A DNA stretch of 64,000 bases from Nemania diffusa (Eukaryota; Ascomycota; Sordariomycetes; Xylariales; Xylariaceae): positions 2,062,501 through 2,126,500 of the forward strand of contig JBBPUQ010000003.1 in NCBI GenBank assembly GCA_038501195.1, read 5' to 3'. Below the pieces are notes generated by a model. That model ran no database searches. It was not told the DNA's origin and was given only the letters and a program-made list of their open reading frames with translations. The first letter of the stretch is position 1. Each line of letters begins with the position of its first letter. Below, one piece after another: positions 11,703 through 23,144 of the stretch. Both the position numbers and the translations under genes were made by a program.

Positions 11703-13505
11703 ATGTCCAATGTCTGGCGTTAAATCCGAGCCCCATACCATTACTTTCGAGCATAGGTAGCATCGAGAACAAGCTGTCCGAAAAGGGCGTGGTAGCAGCT
11801 GCTCCGACCGACAATCAGCTCGAGGGGATGAATCTCAGCGATCCTCAGAAGCCTGTCACGGGTATCAAGCTAGTATTAATCGTCGGCAGTGTGGCTCTTG
11901 CGTGTTTCCTAATGCTCTTGGACACGATGGTTGTCAGCACAGTAAGTTCCTAGTATTACTCCTATCCTTCACCCGAGGGTTTCATACACCTCAAAACTGT
12001 CGTGGGGAGCTGATAAAACGCCGCGATTACCATTATTTCCAGTTGTGCACCTCTTGAGAAGCGTCCTGGTAAGTAGTAACATAGGCATTCTTGTGCACGT
12101 ATCCGCTGACTTGCAATCAAATAGCTCTCATTGGCCTGACTATGGGATGTAAGTAATCTGCCACTTTGTTAGAGACCAGCGACTAATTTTGTCTTGCTAT
12201 TAGTGAACCAGCTTGGGCTCGTTGCGGGCCCTCTGGTTGGAGGCGCTTTCACTTCGTACGTCTCCTGGAGATGGTGTATGTGTCACCCTATCGTCAGGTT
12301 GTCCGCTTGCATGCTGACCGACGCGATTTCCAGGTTTTTATGTTAACCTTCCTATTGGGGCTTTCACTGCGCTTGTTCTAGTACTGTTCAAAGTACCCGA
12401 ACCGAGGTTCAAGAACAGCGCTCTGATTGTTCTCCCAAAGCTTCATTTATATCTTGACCTTGTCGGGTTTGCACTCTTTGCCCCTGCTGTGCTTCAACTG
12501 CTTCTTGCTCTCCAGTATGGCGGCAATCAGTATGCATGGAGCTCTTCGCGCGTTATAGGGTTATTCGTAGGTTCAGTTGCAACATTTGCAGTATGGCTTG
12601 TTTGGAATTGGTATAAGGGAGATGATGCCTTGCTTCCGCTCTCTATGATCAAACAACGAGCCGTGTGGGCATCTGGCATGTACCAAGCATGCCTCGTCGC
12701 AGCTGTGTATGGGGGGGCCTTTTTCTTATCCATTTATTCCCAGGCCATCCTAAACACTTCAGCAATACTTAGTGGTATTTAGCTACTACCTACAATCCTT
12801 CCGCAGCTTTTTGCCGCAGCACTTTCGGGAGCATTACGTAAGTCAACGAAATTGAACTGAAACTTATGCCGGCGCTGTTGACATCCCACTAGTGCAGAAG
12901 ATTGGATTCGTCATCCCATTTGCCATTGTTGGCACAATACTACTCGCTGTAGGTAGCGGGCTCTACTCACTCCTCCAGCCGGCAAGTCCGACAGGCGATT
13001 GGGTCAGATTTCAGATCCTATCTGGAGTTGGATCTGGGCTTAGCTTGCAACTTGTGAGTTCAGATCGCACTACCATCTGACACCTTCGCGATTATGCTTC
13101 GCTGATGCCAATGCTGCAGTCGGAGATGATCAACTGGCCACCGGAATGGCTTTCATCATTTTCGCGCAATCTCTCGGGCCGGCGATTGTGTTAGCTATAT
13201 GCAACGTTATCTTTGATGCTAGTCTCATGTCACAACTCTCGAGCCGAGCACCGAATGTTGATGTTGAGGCCGTCATTCGCGCTGGTGCAACGGGGTTCCG
13301 GCATATTGCAAGTCCGGGAGACCTTCCGGGTATCCTCGCCGCCTACTCCAACAGCATTGACCGGGTTTTCTACTTTGTCGCTGCCATTGCGTCTGCATGC
13401 TCTCTGGTCTTGTGGGGGATGGGCTGGCAGGACCTAAGAAAGACCAAAGATGCTCAGGCATGTGATGAAGAGGGCTCTCAGGTAGCGTGTAGCGAGAAGT
13501 CATGA
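11703..13505 (+). pseudogene. Broken MFS drug/toxin-type transporter (DHA14-like)
   Basis: Exon-like pieces are 11710-11941, 12023-12068, 12125-12148, 12204-12275, 12334-12837, 12893-13053 and about 13107-13505. They encode recognisable parts of a 14-helix major facilitator: helix 1 (ACFLMLLDTMVVST), the helix 5-6 region ([15 protein letters not shown]) and the C-terminal helices. Three lesions are visible. The start frame from ATG 11710 hits TAG at about 11758, while the continuing homologous frame is shifted by one base. About 100 residues normally between helix 1 and the AITIISSC segment are absent; only about 80 bases lie between the two. A TAG at 12780-12782 interrupts the frame where relatives have an aromatic residue before LLPTILPQ. 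The splice context near 13054-13106 is also irregular. It probably once exported the product of the neighbouring P450 pathway; that link is inference. Confidence 0.85.
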
Positions 13506-14312
13506 TTTAATGCCAGCCAAGCTAAATAGCCTAAGCAATACATTGTCACCGGTGCAGTAGTGTGTGCAGCAGAATCACTTCGTACGTCTTATGAAGGACG
13601 CTTGGCGTGGAACAAACCTCTATGTTGGAGCCATATTGTTAATCCCTTCGAGTCTTAGGGCTACTGTACAGCTCAAACCCTTTGTTTTTTAACCAAATAA
13701 AAATATATTTTATTTAACAAGCCTTTTATAACTAGGTAATATACCTTAAAAACATTAAATTTCAATAAATTATGAAAAGCTTCATTAAGCTTTTATTTAT
13801 ACTGTAAATAATAATAAAAAATTACAATGTCACGGTCGGGTTATCAACTACCAGAGCTTAATCAATACTACCTAATGGACTAATATTAGGAGGGAAAACG
13901 AAAAGACGCTATTCACACAGAATGAGACAGAGTGTCAGATTATTATTAGACTCAGTACACGTAAGCACGCAGGTGTACTGTCAATACGACAAGTAACATG
14001 CTGCACAATCACTTGCCCGAGGCAACGGTGTATGCGGATTGATACCAAATACTATATCATTTGATTGCAGTTGCTGCCCTCCCGCTGCTTGACCGGCCGT
14101 GCGAACCAAATATCATTTCTTTGTTTGCGCGGCAGGCTGTGCTATGCTATCCAAGTTTTCCGTCACCAGAGTGAGCTCCTTTAATACACCTCGCTTCCCC
14201 ACGAACACTGACAGCAGAAATCTAGCTGCTTCGATTGCACCGCACTTTAGGATCAACCCGACACACGCCAGGATTGACTAAACACGCCCTATTGTATTCA
14301 ACTCTGCCCACC
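13506..14312. other. AT-rich spacer
   Basis: There is no gene. The stretch at about 13680-13830 is very AT-rich and marks the boundary between the decayed P450/MFS pair and the intact DUF924 gene. Confidence 0.5.
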
Positions 14313-14891
14313 ATGAACCCAGACGTCAAACGGATCTTCTCATTCTGGTTCGATCGCAACCCCATGGAATGGATCATTGCACCTGATGGTCTAGACGACC
14401 AGGTAAAGGCCGAGTTCGGCGACCTTGTCATGCAAGCCCGTCGCAACGAACTCGAGGCCTGGACCGCTGAACCAGAGAGCAGCCTCGCCCTCATCGTCCT
14501 TCTCGACCAGTTCTCACGAAACATCTTCCGCGGCTCGGTCGAGGTATTCAGCGGCGATCAAAAGGCTTCGGAAGCCGTTACGAAGGCGGTCGCGCGGGAC
14601 TTCGATAAGCGCGTCACCGTCATTCAGGCGTCCGCGTTCTACATGCCTTTGCTACAACAAGAGAGCTTGATCTCAGTCATCGCAGCCCGCTCTCTTTTCG
14701 AGACTCTGAAGGGCAGGTGCGAGAGTGCAGAAGAGCACAAGTGGGTTGACATGGGAGTCGCAGCCTCCAAGAGACACCTGAAGCAATTAGCAGACTTTGG
14801 GAGATACCCTACTAGGAATGCTCTGCTCGGTCGTGAGAACACCAAGGCCGAGGAGACGTTTCTCGAGCAACATAAACCAAGTTTGGATTAA
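14313..14891 (+). CDS. DUF924 family protein
   Basis: Single-exon gene for 192 residues, the usual size of this family, which is found in bacteria and fungi and folds as a TPR-like helical bundle; no biochemical role is established. Family landmarks visible are the N-terminal SFWFDR, the strongly conserved LIVLLDQFSRNIFRGS, the helix AFYMPLLQQESL, and the C-terminal GRYPTRNALLGRENTKAEE. The start is the ATG at 14313 in CCCACCATGA, which fits the fungal start context; the frame is open further upstream but without family-like sequence. There is no lesion. Flanks give no clue to function. The family call is firm; the function is unknown. Confidence 0.93.
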   Translation: MNPDVKRIFSFWFDRNPMEWIIAPDGLDDQVKAEFGDLVMQARRNELEAWTAEPESSLALIVLLDQFSRNIFRGSVEVFSGDQKASEAVTKAVARDFDKRVTVIQASAFYMPLLQQESLISVIAARSLFETLKGRCESAEEHKWVDMGVAASKRHLKQLADFGRYPTRNALLGRENTKAEETFLEQHKPSLD

Positions 14892-17800
14892 TCATCCATT
14901 GTGTAGATTACTGCTACAAAAATAATTCCCTCGATTCGGCCAAGAATGGAAGCCTATTAACAGTTATCGTCCGTTTTAGAGCCATATCACACAAGAACTC
15001 ACTAGCTCACAACTTACTAATTTTTCCCCGGAATTTTAGTATTTAAATAATGTTTCATTTCATTTTATGATATTATTTCAGATAGAATCTTCGGTTGCTG
15101 ACCCTCTCCCCCAATCATAACAGAAGTAGACACGCTGTTAGATTCGAGATATATCCCTTCTGACAGATCATCTGTTACAACCTATACACTCTGACATACA
15201 CCATGCGATGCATTCCCCGACCTAACTAGATTGCACTCACGGATGATGTAGGCGGCCTGCTCGGGGTTGTCGACCATTCTGCCCAGTGATGCCGTCAACC
15301 AGCCTCCCACGCCCTCGAGTGGGCCGACGTGGACATCATCATAGGTACGGACCAGGTTGACCACTCCTGATCTCGCGGTAGGTAAAACAGCGTCCAGCTT
15401 GTCAGTGGTTTTTCAGAGCGCCTCGCTGTTTGACTAATGCAATATATAATCCAAATATTATATATCGAGTAATCTTGGCCTGAAATTTCTTACGTTTTGG
15501 GCTAAACAGCATGCTAAAGTAAATTGGCCATTTAAAGACCCCACTATATAAGTATAAAGGTAAATTCATATTCACGACCTGGACTGCGTGTGTTTTTAAT
15601 AGGTAAATGCAACTCACTTGCTATGCCGCTAGGTACTTATTCCCATCGTGGATAGGGCAATTGGCTGGAATCGCTATTCGCGGTTGCGCCTGAATGCCTA
15701 CATAGACACGCTTTGCCTCGCGTACCGGTGCTGTGTAGGTGTTATCCGACCTGGACTTGTACCCTTTCGGTTTTAGGTTTGTTGGCAGGTAGCGATGCAT
15801 AATAGCGACCTGCGCTCTTGTGCGTGAGCGTCGTATCTACGCATAGTTTGTCGTTGAAGTGGTACGACGTGATTATATATATCTAATGTAGTATCACCTT
15901 ATGTCTAAGTTTAAGGTCTGGTATATAAATACACCAACCATCTTACTAGATAGAAAGTCTTGGTACAATAACTAACAATTAAGCTTGTTTTCACAGTACC
16001 TATTGTGTATAACAACATCCAAGTTAGGTAGTATAATATCTGGGGGGAAAAGATAATCATCGTCTTGTTTCTTGTTTGAAATAATTTGTGACGATCGTAA
16101 GAGCCTTAAAATATAAGTACATACCCTGTACAGACATTGGAAGCGACATGTTGGCAGCTTCCATCCGTGTGTCCGGCTTGTCCCTCTTCAAGTGCGTTAC
16201 TAAGCATCGATAAGGGACACATTATCAAGCCGCATCTGCATTCTACAAGCGTTATCTACAGTAAATAGAGGCTCTGGTCCTACGTACAGTAGGTTGTTCT
16301 GTCTCAACCGGGGTTTGTTGGGAATTCCTCCGTTAGCTCTTGCGACTCTGATACCGAGGGATAATCCGCCCTTATTTGGTCAATCACGCCGACAGACAGT
16401 AACCAGCTCCATTGAGTTGTCCCTAGCCGCAGGGAGGCTCAAAGTAGCCAGTCGTGCCACAAGATGCAGTATCTATTCTGTACAATCATGGTAATGGTGA
16501 TGACAGCGGGAAGTGTTCGTTGCAGCATGGCTAGCGATAGTTATAATTGATATTTCGCAGCATAAAAACTTGCTTATGCATTATACATGCGTATTTATTT
16601 GACACAGACTGGAGCTGTTGATGTGTGCTATGCAGCCATGTGGAGACTATAGCTACCTCTGGTAAAAATTGAGCCGTCCCAACAAAATTCAATGCCCCGC
16701 ATCACATGACAGAGAGTGAGTTAGGTACCTACCTATCTACCTCTGTACTTACGTAGATAGGGTAAGCACTTATTTTCCTCAGCATCGGCTCTTCTCACCG
16801 CTAGAGTAGTACATACAAAACATGGCCAATGGTTATTCCTAATTGGAGCTTCCGACTGAGTACCTAGGTAGGTTCTTGCGTCTCTTTGATAACGAGAGCT
16901 CCGAACATGTAGATCGGTCTACCTAGTACGATGCGTTGACTTCTAAACTATACGTAAGTACCTACTTCCGAGTAAGTAGAGCATATAGCACCCATAATAG
17001 GTAATTTATAAACCCATCCCTCTAGAGATGTCTGTAGTATATTGCACGGCATTTGTTTTAATCGACTACTTAATCAGAACTAAGAATATCAATACAGCAA
17101 CAACATACCGATATTGGAGTACTTCTGCTTGCACCGGTCAATACCGTAGATCCTCCATTCCATCACATGCAAGCAGAAGCTTCCAATTACGCATACATTA
17201 AGTAGGAGATGCAGATACCTGTGCATTGGTATGAATACAACGCCGTATATGCCTAAGGAGGTACTCTGTAGATAGTGTCTAGCCACGCGCAGCTGATACC
17301 AGATTGTTGGGCCACTCGGCATGCTTCTACGCTACAATCCTAGGGCACCTGGAAACTTGTCCCAGGCGCGCCCACATCTGCCGAGTTCCGAGATAATCCG
17401 TGTCTAGGGAACATGGGATTCAAATCTAACACATTAGCGAAAGAGGTAAATGCCACCAGAGAAGAGAAGAAACCAGTCACCAATTCAAATAAAAACGAAA
17501 ACAAAAGTTATTACGATCCGAGGTATGGATCACGATAGATGCCTAAATAGGTATGTACCGAATATGGAAACACCTACCTACCTATGTAGGTACCTCAGGC
17601 CGATAGTAAGTGCTATGCGCAACCCGCGGAGAACCAGCCAATTTAGGGAGCAAGCAGAGTTTCAATTGGCCCACACGACTGGGAAAGGTGCTCAATAGAA
17701 CCAGTTATAGAACCACTCATAGAGCCCCTGATCCAGGTTCCCTTCCCCCACAGCACAATTCTGGCGGCGGACCTGCATGTTGCAGCTATCATCCTTGGCG

Positions 17801-18476
17801 CCCAATGATATCACTGCCGCTGTGACCCAGTCTCTTCAAGTTCAACTGTTGAGTATTGTGGTGTCTTGTGCAACGGATCGCTCACTGTCAACACAACTCA
17901 ACTCACATCGTGAACCGCAAAGCGAAACGATGAGCGCAATTATTCCGTGATCGATAAGGCCAGCCGAGCCGCGGCTTTTTTTTTTTCTTACCCTGTGCCG
18001 TTTGCCTTTTCTGTCCTGCCCCCCCTCTTTAAGTCGCAGTCGCAGTCGCAGTTGCATTTGTTGTAGATCAGATTGCCGGGAACCTGAAGGCGAGCATAAA
18101 AAAATTTGGTTATCAACTAGATACAGCCACCGTCTCTCACCCCTCATCCCTGTGGCCGAGTTCTCAAAGCTTTAAGTTGTTTTGCTTTGCCATTTCTTGC
18201 GAGCGTTTACGACAGTCCCTCGCCTGCCTCTTCCTCTCTCCATACCAAGTTACCCAGAAACTAGTCTTGTGCGTTACTTACATCACGCACTCTCGGCCTT
18301 GATAGTAGGGTTCCCAAAGACGAGCAAACCTTACTTATCGACGGAGTCTTTTCGACGCGAGCTAGTGTGAGAGGTCGAGTCTTTTCGTTTCCGGTCTAAG
18401 CTTCGAATACAACCCCAAAATTCCGTGGCGTCCCCTTACCAAGGTGCATAGAGTTGTATAAACTCACTTGACTGAA
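14892..18476. other. AT-rich spacer of 3.6 kb
   Basis: No complete gene. A short GC-richer island at 15182-15364 has coding-like sequence on the minus strand (see findings). TACCTA-type words recur around 16725, 16861 and 17570. From about 17900 to 18476 the sequence becomes C- and T-rich, as in 5' leaders of expressed fungal genes, and probably holds the promoter and leader of the elongase gene. Confidence 0.5.
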
Positions 18477-19779
18477 ATGATGGCTGCTCCCATCGTCTTT
18501 GCGTCGTACCCCTCGGCCAGTCTCTTTAGGTTCCCTCCGCACTCGGATCCGCAACCAATCCCTCCACCGCATTTCGACTACCTTTTCACCATACCAGAAA
18601 ATTGGTATACGGCGGCGTTAGATGCCAAGGTTCCCATCACTATTGCTGCTGTCTATGCCGTCACTGCCAAGGCCCTCAACGTCTATAATAAATCCACTGG
18701 CAAGAAACCATGGGCAATCAGTAAAACAAAGGCCTTCCATGTCTTCGTTGTCCTGCATAACATCTTCCTCGCCGTGTACTCGGCGTGGACCTGGTACGGC
18801 ATGTTAAAGGGGCTTCAAAACACAATCGTTAGCCCGAACGGCCCTGACGGTTGGGCCGGCACCATCGACAGCTTCTGCAAGATTAATGGGCCTGCTGGAC
18901 TGAGGAATGCACAAACGTATAACCCGGCATCGGGGACTTGGCGTTCACTATCAGGCATCGAGGGATCCCCAAGCCGAGAACAGAGCGGGCGACTCTGGAA
19001 CAATGGACTTGCTTTCTATGGGTGGCTCTTCTACATCAGCAAATTTTACGAAGTCTTCGACACTCTCATTATCCTCGCCAAGGGCAAGCTGAGCTCAACT
19101 CTGCAGACCTACCATCACGCCGGTGCTATGATGGCCATGTGGGCAGGTATGCGCTACATGTCTGTGCCTATCTGGATCTTTGTATTCTTCAACTCCGCTA
19201 TACATTCGCTCATGGTAAGCTTCGAAACCGATGTTTCTCTCTGTCCAACGTTCTCTAATAGGTTTATAGTATACTTATTACACAGTAACCGCGTTTAATG
19301 TTCGCGTACCTACTGTGATCAAGCGTTGCCTCACCTCGCTACAAATTTCTCAGTTCATAATAGGCGCCTCCGCGGCCATGGTTCATTCATTCATTTCCTA
19401 CCTGGTACCTGTACAGGTGGCGGGCTCCGGGACGAAGTACCATAAAGTGGATTGCATTGATACGACTGGCCAAACATTCGCCATTTGGTTGAACGTAGTT
19501 TACCTCGCTCCTCTCACATATCTATTCGTCTCGTTCTTCATCGCAAGTTATCTCCGCCGAAGCAAAGCTGAGATTGCGCGTGGCAAGACCGACCGCCGTC
19601 GGAGCAATGTTGCCCTGGCCGAGAAAGCAAGCTGGGACGCAGCTCGTGGGATTGAGCGTGAGATGTACGGCGAGAGTACCGAGGGTGTCATTATCGAAGA
19701 TAGCGATGAGTCGACAGGGGCCACCGAGGTCAAGCATCGGGCGGACGGCATGAAGGCCAACGGAAAGAACAAACACTGA
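18477..19779 (+). CDS. ELO family (GNS1/SUR4) very-long-chain fatty acid elongase
   Basis: Condensing enzyme of the endoplasmic reticulum fatty acid elongation cycle, joining malonyl-CoA to an acyl-CoA. Exons 18477-19214 and 19270-19779, split by a 55-base intron of phase 0, give 415 residues. ELO signatures are present: KFYEVFDT (the KxxExxDT motif), the histidine box in TYHHAG, and the HSLM-YTYYTVTA helix that the intron splits. Several hydrophobic helices are followed by a charged C-terminal tail beginning YLRRSKAEIARGK, plausibly cytosolic. ATG 18477 is chosen because the frame upstream offers only TTG; a second ATG follows at once. The extended tail is longer than in yeast Elo proteins. 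Substrate chain length cannot be read from the sequence. Confidence 0.92.
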
Positions 19780-20444
19780 CGACCGCATTCTCAACTAAAC
19801 GTCTAGCAGTATAAGGGGATTCCGACTCTCTTTATAACTAATAACAATCAACACATTGCATCGGAGGGGGTTATGGGGGACAAGGAGTTCAGGAGTAGGA
19901 AAATGGCATTCCCACATCATGGAAGGGGTCACCCGGTAACGCTAGGATTATGAGACCATTGTGCCTGATGAAAATTTGCAGCTAGACTTATTGTATCATT
20001 ACGCTATGCATAAACCTAATTTTGACTTTAGGTTGTACTCTCACGTGGTCATGATTTTTACTCGTTACGAAACTAAATATTGTTTTTATGCTTGAATTAA
20101 GGACAGGTGATCAGGGTTAAGATTTACTCTTCTCAGGCACCTAAACCTAACTATATAATAATCTTCTACAACTCTATCACCAATTAACGCAGCTATATTG
20201 TGCATATGAGCTCCTTGAGTATTGCGTGACACAGCATTACCACTTCTACGACTTCAATACTAGTAACCACATAGACATACACCGACCGACAACTCTCTTT
20301 CTGCGAACAGTATATATGTAATCAATAATCAGATCCTATTCAGCTACTTGGTTAATATTAGTGATGTTGACTCCTGATGGGTTCTCTGGGAGTGGTGTAT
20401 GGCAAACCGCTAGCTCGCCTTAGTACACATCTATGCGACGGGAA

Positions 20445-20473
20445 GGCCTCAGGAATCAATACTATTGAGCCTA
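20445..20473 (+). repeat. Short copy of the dispersed repeat core
   Basis: The sequence GCCTCAGGAATCAATACTAT followed by TGAGCC matches 7416-7442 on the opposite strand and the core of copies A and B. It has no detectable flanking similarity. Confidence 0.5.
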
Positions 20474-20804
20474 GATCATATTACAACTTTTTAGGTTAGT
20501 TTATTATTATTATTACTATTTTCTTTTCAGGGGAGGTGCAGCTGCATTGGAAATGCATGTTCTCGATTTCTTGCGTGCTGTAGCAACTATGCTACTCCAG
20601 CCCTTGATTGTAGTGTAAAACAGGACCATCTACCCAAGATCACCCAGGGCAGAGTTATAGGCCCTACCTCAGTGTTCTATCTTCAGCGGGAGTAATGGTG
20701 TTCTTTTAGACATGCTTTTTCTAAAGTATATTAAAACTCTGTGCTCTTTGCTAAATGGTTTCCTTGTCTGTGTGGTAATAGCCTCTAGGTACTTAACCTA
20801 CCTA

Positions 20805-21198
20805 TAGGGGGGAACCCGTTTTTAGGACACGCTGTTGACAGCGCTGTTAGCAGTGTTTTTACCCGTCTTCTGCAGTGCTAACCTAACAGTATGTTAACCG
20901 GACCATTTCAGTTCCAACTTTTTCGAACCGTACGATGTTATATTGTATATAATGTTACAACCGAAAACAATGCTACAGCTCTGTTATAATAAATACAGAA
21001 AAAACGCTATATTATTATTTTCATGTAAAGCAGGTGTACTTAAAAACTTGGGGGTAGTTTCGGCTTAGAAATAAAACCTAGTTATGCAGTTGCAATAACA
21101 CTATTATACAATACATGTAACAGAATAACGAGAAAATCGACAGCGTGACGTAGGAAACACGCAAGTTCCAGCTTGTCCTAAAACCGGGTTCCCCCCCA
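20805..21198. mobile_element. MITE with GGGGGGAACCC-type inverted ends and TA target duplication
   Basis: The left end reads TAGGGGGGAACCCGTTTTTA and the right end, complemented, TGGGGGGGAACCCGGTTTTA; the match continues through GGACA. TA flanks both ends (20803-20804 and 21199-21200). The interior is AT-rich with no open frame. The TIR sequence differs from the MITE at 4974, so it is a separate Tc1/mariner-type family. The matching TACCTA and TAGGTA words just outside suggest insertion into a palindromic TACCTATA-like site. Confidence 0.8.
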
Positions 21199-21568
21199 TA
21201 GGTAGGTAGGGTTTGTAGAAGCCGGGCGCACAGACACCTTCCAACGTCTTGAAATGATGCAATGCCGATGTTTATAACATTATATGTATGTCAATTGATA
21301 ATTTACATTAGGTATACTTATTAAGACATTTATTATTCCCCAGACATATTTAGTTCGAATAGGTATACACATATTGCCCGGGTCGCCCAAATAATTTCCG
21401 AGCTCCAATCCAAAGCCCCCTGTAGGATACCTAGGTAGCTAGGTAGTTCGGTAGCCCATGGGCAACTCTACATAGGGGCCGACTTACAGCCTTTCTTACC
21501 TACTTTCACATAGAAAAACACCAAGACTCTTGTCAGGATATTACGACACATTTAACGAGGTATTGAAT

Positions 21569-22238
21569 ATGGTAACTTTTGATTTTTTAAAGCAACCCTG
21601 GAAGGATGATCCAGAGCATTTTTACACTATCCCTCCCAGGATCACTCTCAACCTTGCTTCGTGGAGAGGTTCTGGCGATGGCGATGGGAGTTCCAAGGCA
21701 CCTCAAAAGCCTCGGGATCTGGAACCGTCGAGGCCAACCATTGTCACGAGTGCTTAGTCTAAGGCGCATGGCGTTTTAGGCTTGTGATATTCTCAAAGCA
21801 ACGAAGTCACACATCCTAGCCCGGGACGCACATTTGGCACTCCCTCGGGATCTTATGGGTCGAATGCACACGCGCAAAGTAATGGCATTCAAAACATAGA
21901 AGCGAATACGTGCATTAATCGTTTCCAATCCCGAGAATCTGCCTTCTAAACGCCCCCAACAGCGCACACTTGGACAGCCCAGTCGCCTGCAGTAGAGTTA
22001 CCACCAGACGAGAGACCGCGTCACATCCGGAAAGATGAACATGTTGTGCGAGTTCCTACCGGGATAGGTTTGAATTCTAAATTGTATCCGGGCGAATTAG
22101 AGGCACCGAAAGACGATAGAACCATACACAACCAAATGCGTCCTTTGCTAGGCCTAGTATACAATGCAGGCGGACACTTATCTAATAAAGAGCCTCAAAT
22201 TAAGGATTCATGCCAATTAAAAAAACACGCGCTGCCTA
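21569..22238 (+). pseudogene. Upstream coding-like segments of the orphan membrane protein, frames disturbed
   Basis: Three plus-strand stretches look like protein but do not join cleanly. The first runs from ATG 21569 to the TAG at about 21755. The second, containing SPGRTFGTPSGSYGSN, starts near 21797, ends at a TAA near 21948, and continues in the same frame to about 22306. The 22239 frame then takes over. They may be exons with weak splice sites or a decayed 5' half. I prefer decay because a TAA interrupts otherwise continuous sequence, but transcripts would decide. Confidence 0.35.
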
Positions 22239-23144
22239 ATGGATGGCCACATAGAGCAAAATCCCACGAATTCCACCCCACCGCACGGTGCCCGTTCGAA
22301 CAATAACGCGGATCATCATGCACGTGAGCATTTAGACCAAACTCAAGGCAACTACCAAGCTGGCGTTTTAGATACAACCCAATACGGAAGAGCTACTACA
22401 TTGGAAGCGATTCAAAGCCGAATGAATATAACACCTCCACAGACAGCGAGGTCTAACCGGTTACTGTCGTGCAAGCTACGAATATTGACCGCAAGAAGCG
22501 AAAGGGGGTTCATGGACTGGCTCCTACGCCGGTCTATCTCAGACGAGTTCGACAAAGGGACCACGGCTGGGATTATCTTTGGAGCTTTAACAGGGGCTGT
22601 GATCATATTTGCTTTTTATGGTTCTTGCGCAACCGCAAGACGATCCTCCATCCCCACGCTTCAAACAAGCAAAGACCTATTATTAGTGGCGAATAGTCTC
22701 GAAAGCCACAACATAGAAGCTATCGGGCTGATGCTTCTCCAAGCCAACAAGCTCTGTGAAGCTAACGACTTCGGAAACCAAATCTTCAATTTTTACTATG
22801 AGCCGACACACACCGAAGTTGAGCTGGCGAAAAAGACAGCAAACAATCCCGTCGTTGTCGAGGATACTGAGGCACTGATAGAACTTGTCCGAAATATGTA
22901 TTCGTACCACTTTCTTCTATATGGGGCTCGGAGCACAGGGAACTATGAGAACCAACGGCATGGCCTGATGGCCAAGAGTGATGAGATCCTTGGCGCCATT
23001 CGAGACAAGGTGTCGAACGAATGGGCAAACGATCCGAGTGTTCGGAATCGGCTGCGCTGGACTAATGGGGAATGGGGTAAGCTGTTAGCTCTCAGGAGCT
23101 TTTTACAAGACGAGCTCCCGCTTCGGCGATATGCATCTCAGTAG
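22239..23144 (+). CDS. Orphan single-pass membrane protein
   Basis: A 301-residue open frame. Residues 1-75 are polar and Asn/Gln/Pro-rich. One strong transmembrane helix follows (GIIFGALTGAVIIFAFYG, about residues 110-127), and then a roughly 170-residue soluble, probably helical C-terminal part containing NIEAIGLMLLQANKL and ending LPLRRYASQ. I recognise no family. The ATG at 22239 is the first in frame, but related-looking sequence in other frames lies upstream (21569-22306), so the true start may be elsewhere or the gene may be a truncated relic. Codon use in the C-terminal part is ordinary for the window, which favours a real protein. Confidence 0.5.
   Translation: MDGHIEQNPTNSTPPHGARSNNNADHHAREHLDQTQGNYQAGVLDTTQYGRATTLEAIQSRMNITPPQTARSNRLLSCKLRILTARSERGFMDWLLRRSISDEFDKGTTAGIIFGALTGAVIIFAFYGSCATARRSSIPTLQTSKDLLLVANSLESHNIEAIGLMLLQANKLCEANDFGNQIFNFYYEPTHTEVELAKKTANNPVVVEDTEALIELVRNMYSYHFLLYGARSTGNYENQRHGLMAKSDEILGAIRDKVSNEWANDPSVRNRLRWTNGEWGKLLALRSFLQDELPLRRYASQ

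Larger units (their letters stand above)
19780..21568. other. AT-rich spacer with a 394-base MITE
   Basis: No gene. It holds a short dispersed-repeat core at 20445-20473 and the MITE at 20805-21198. The rest is AT-rich with many stops on both strands. Confidence 0.55.
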
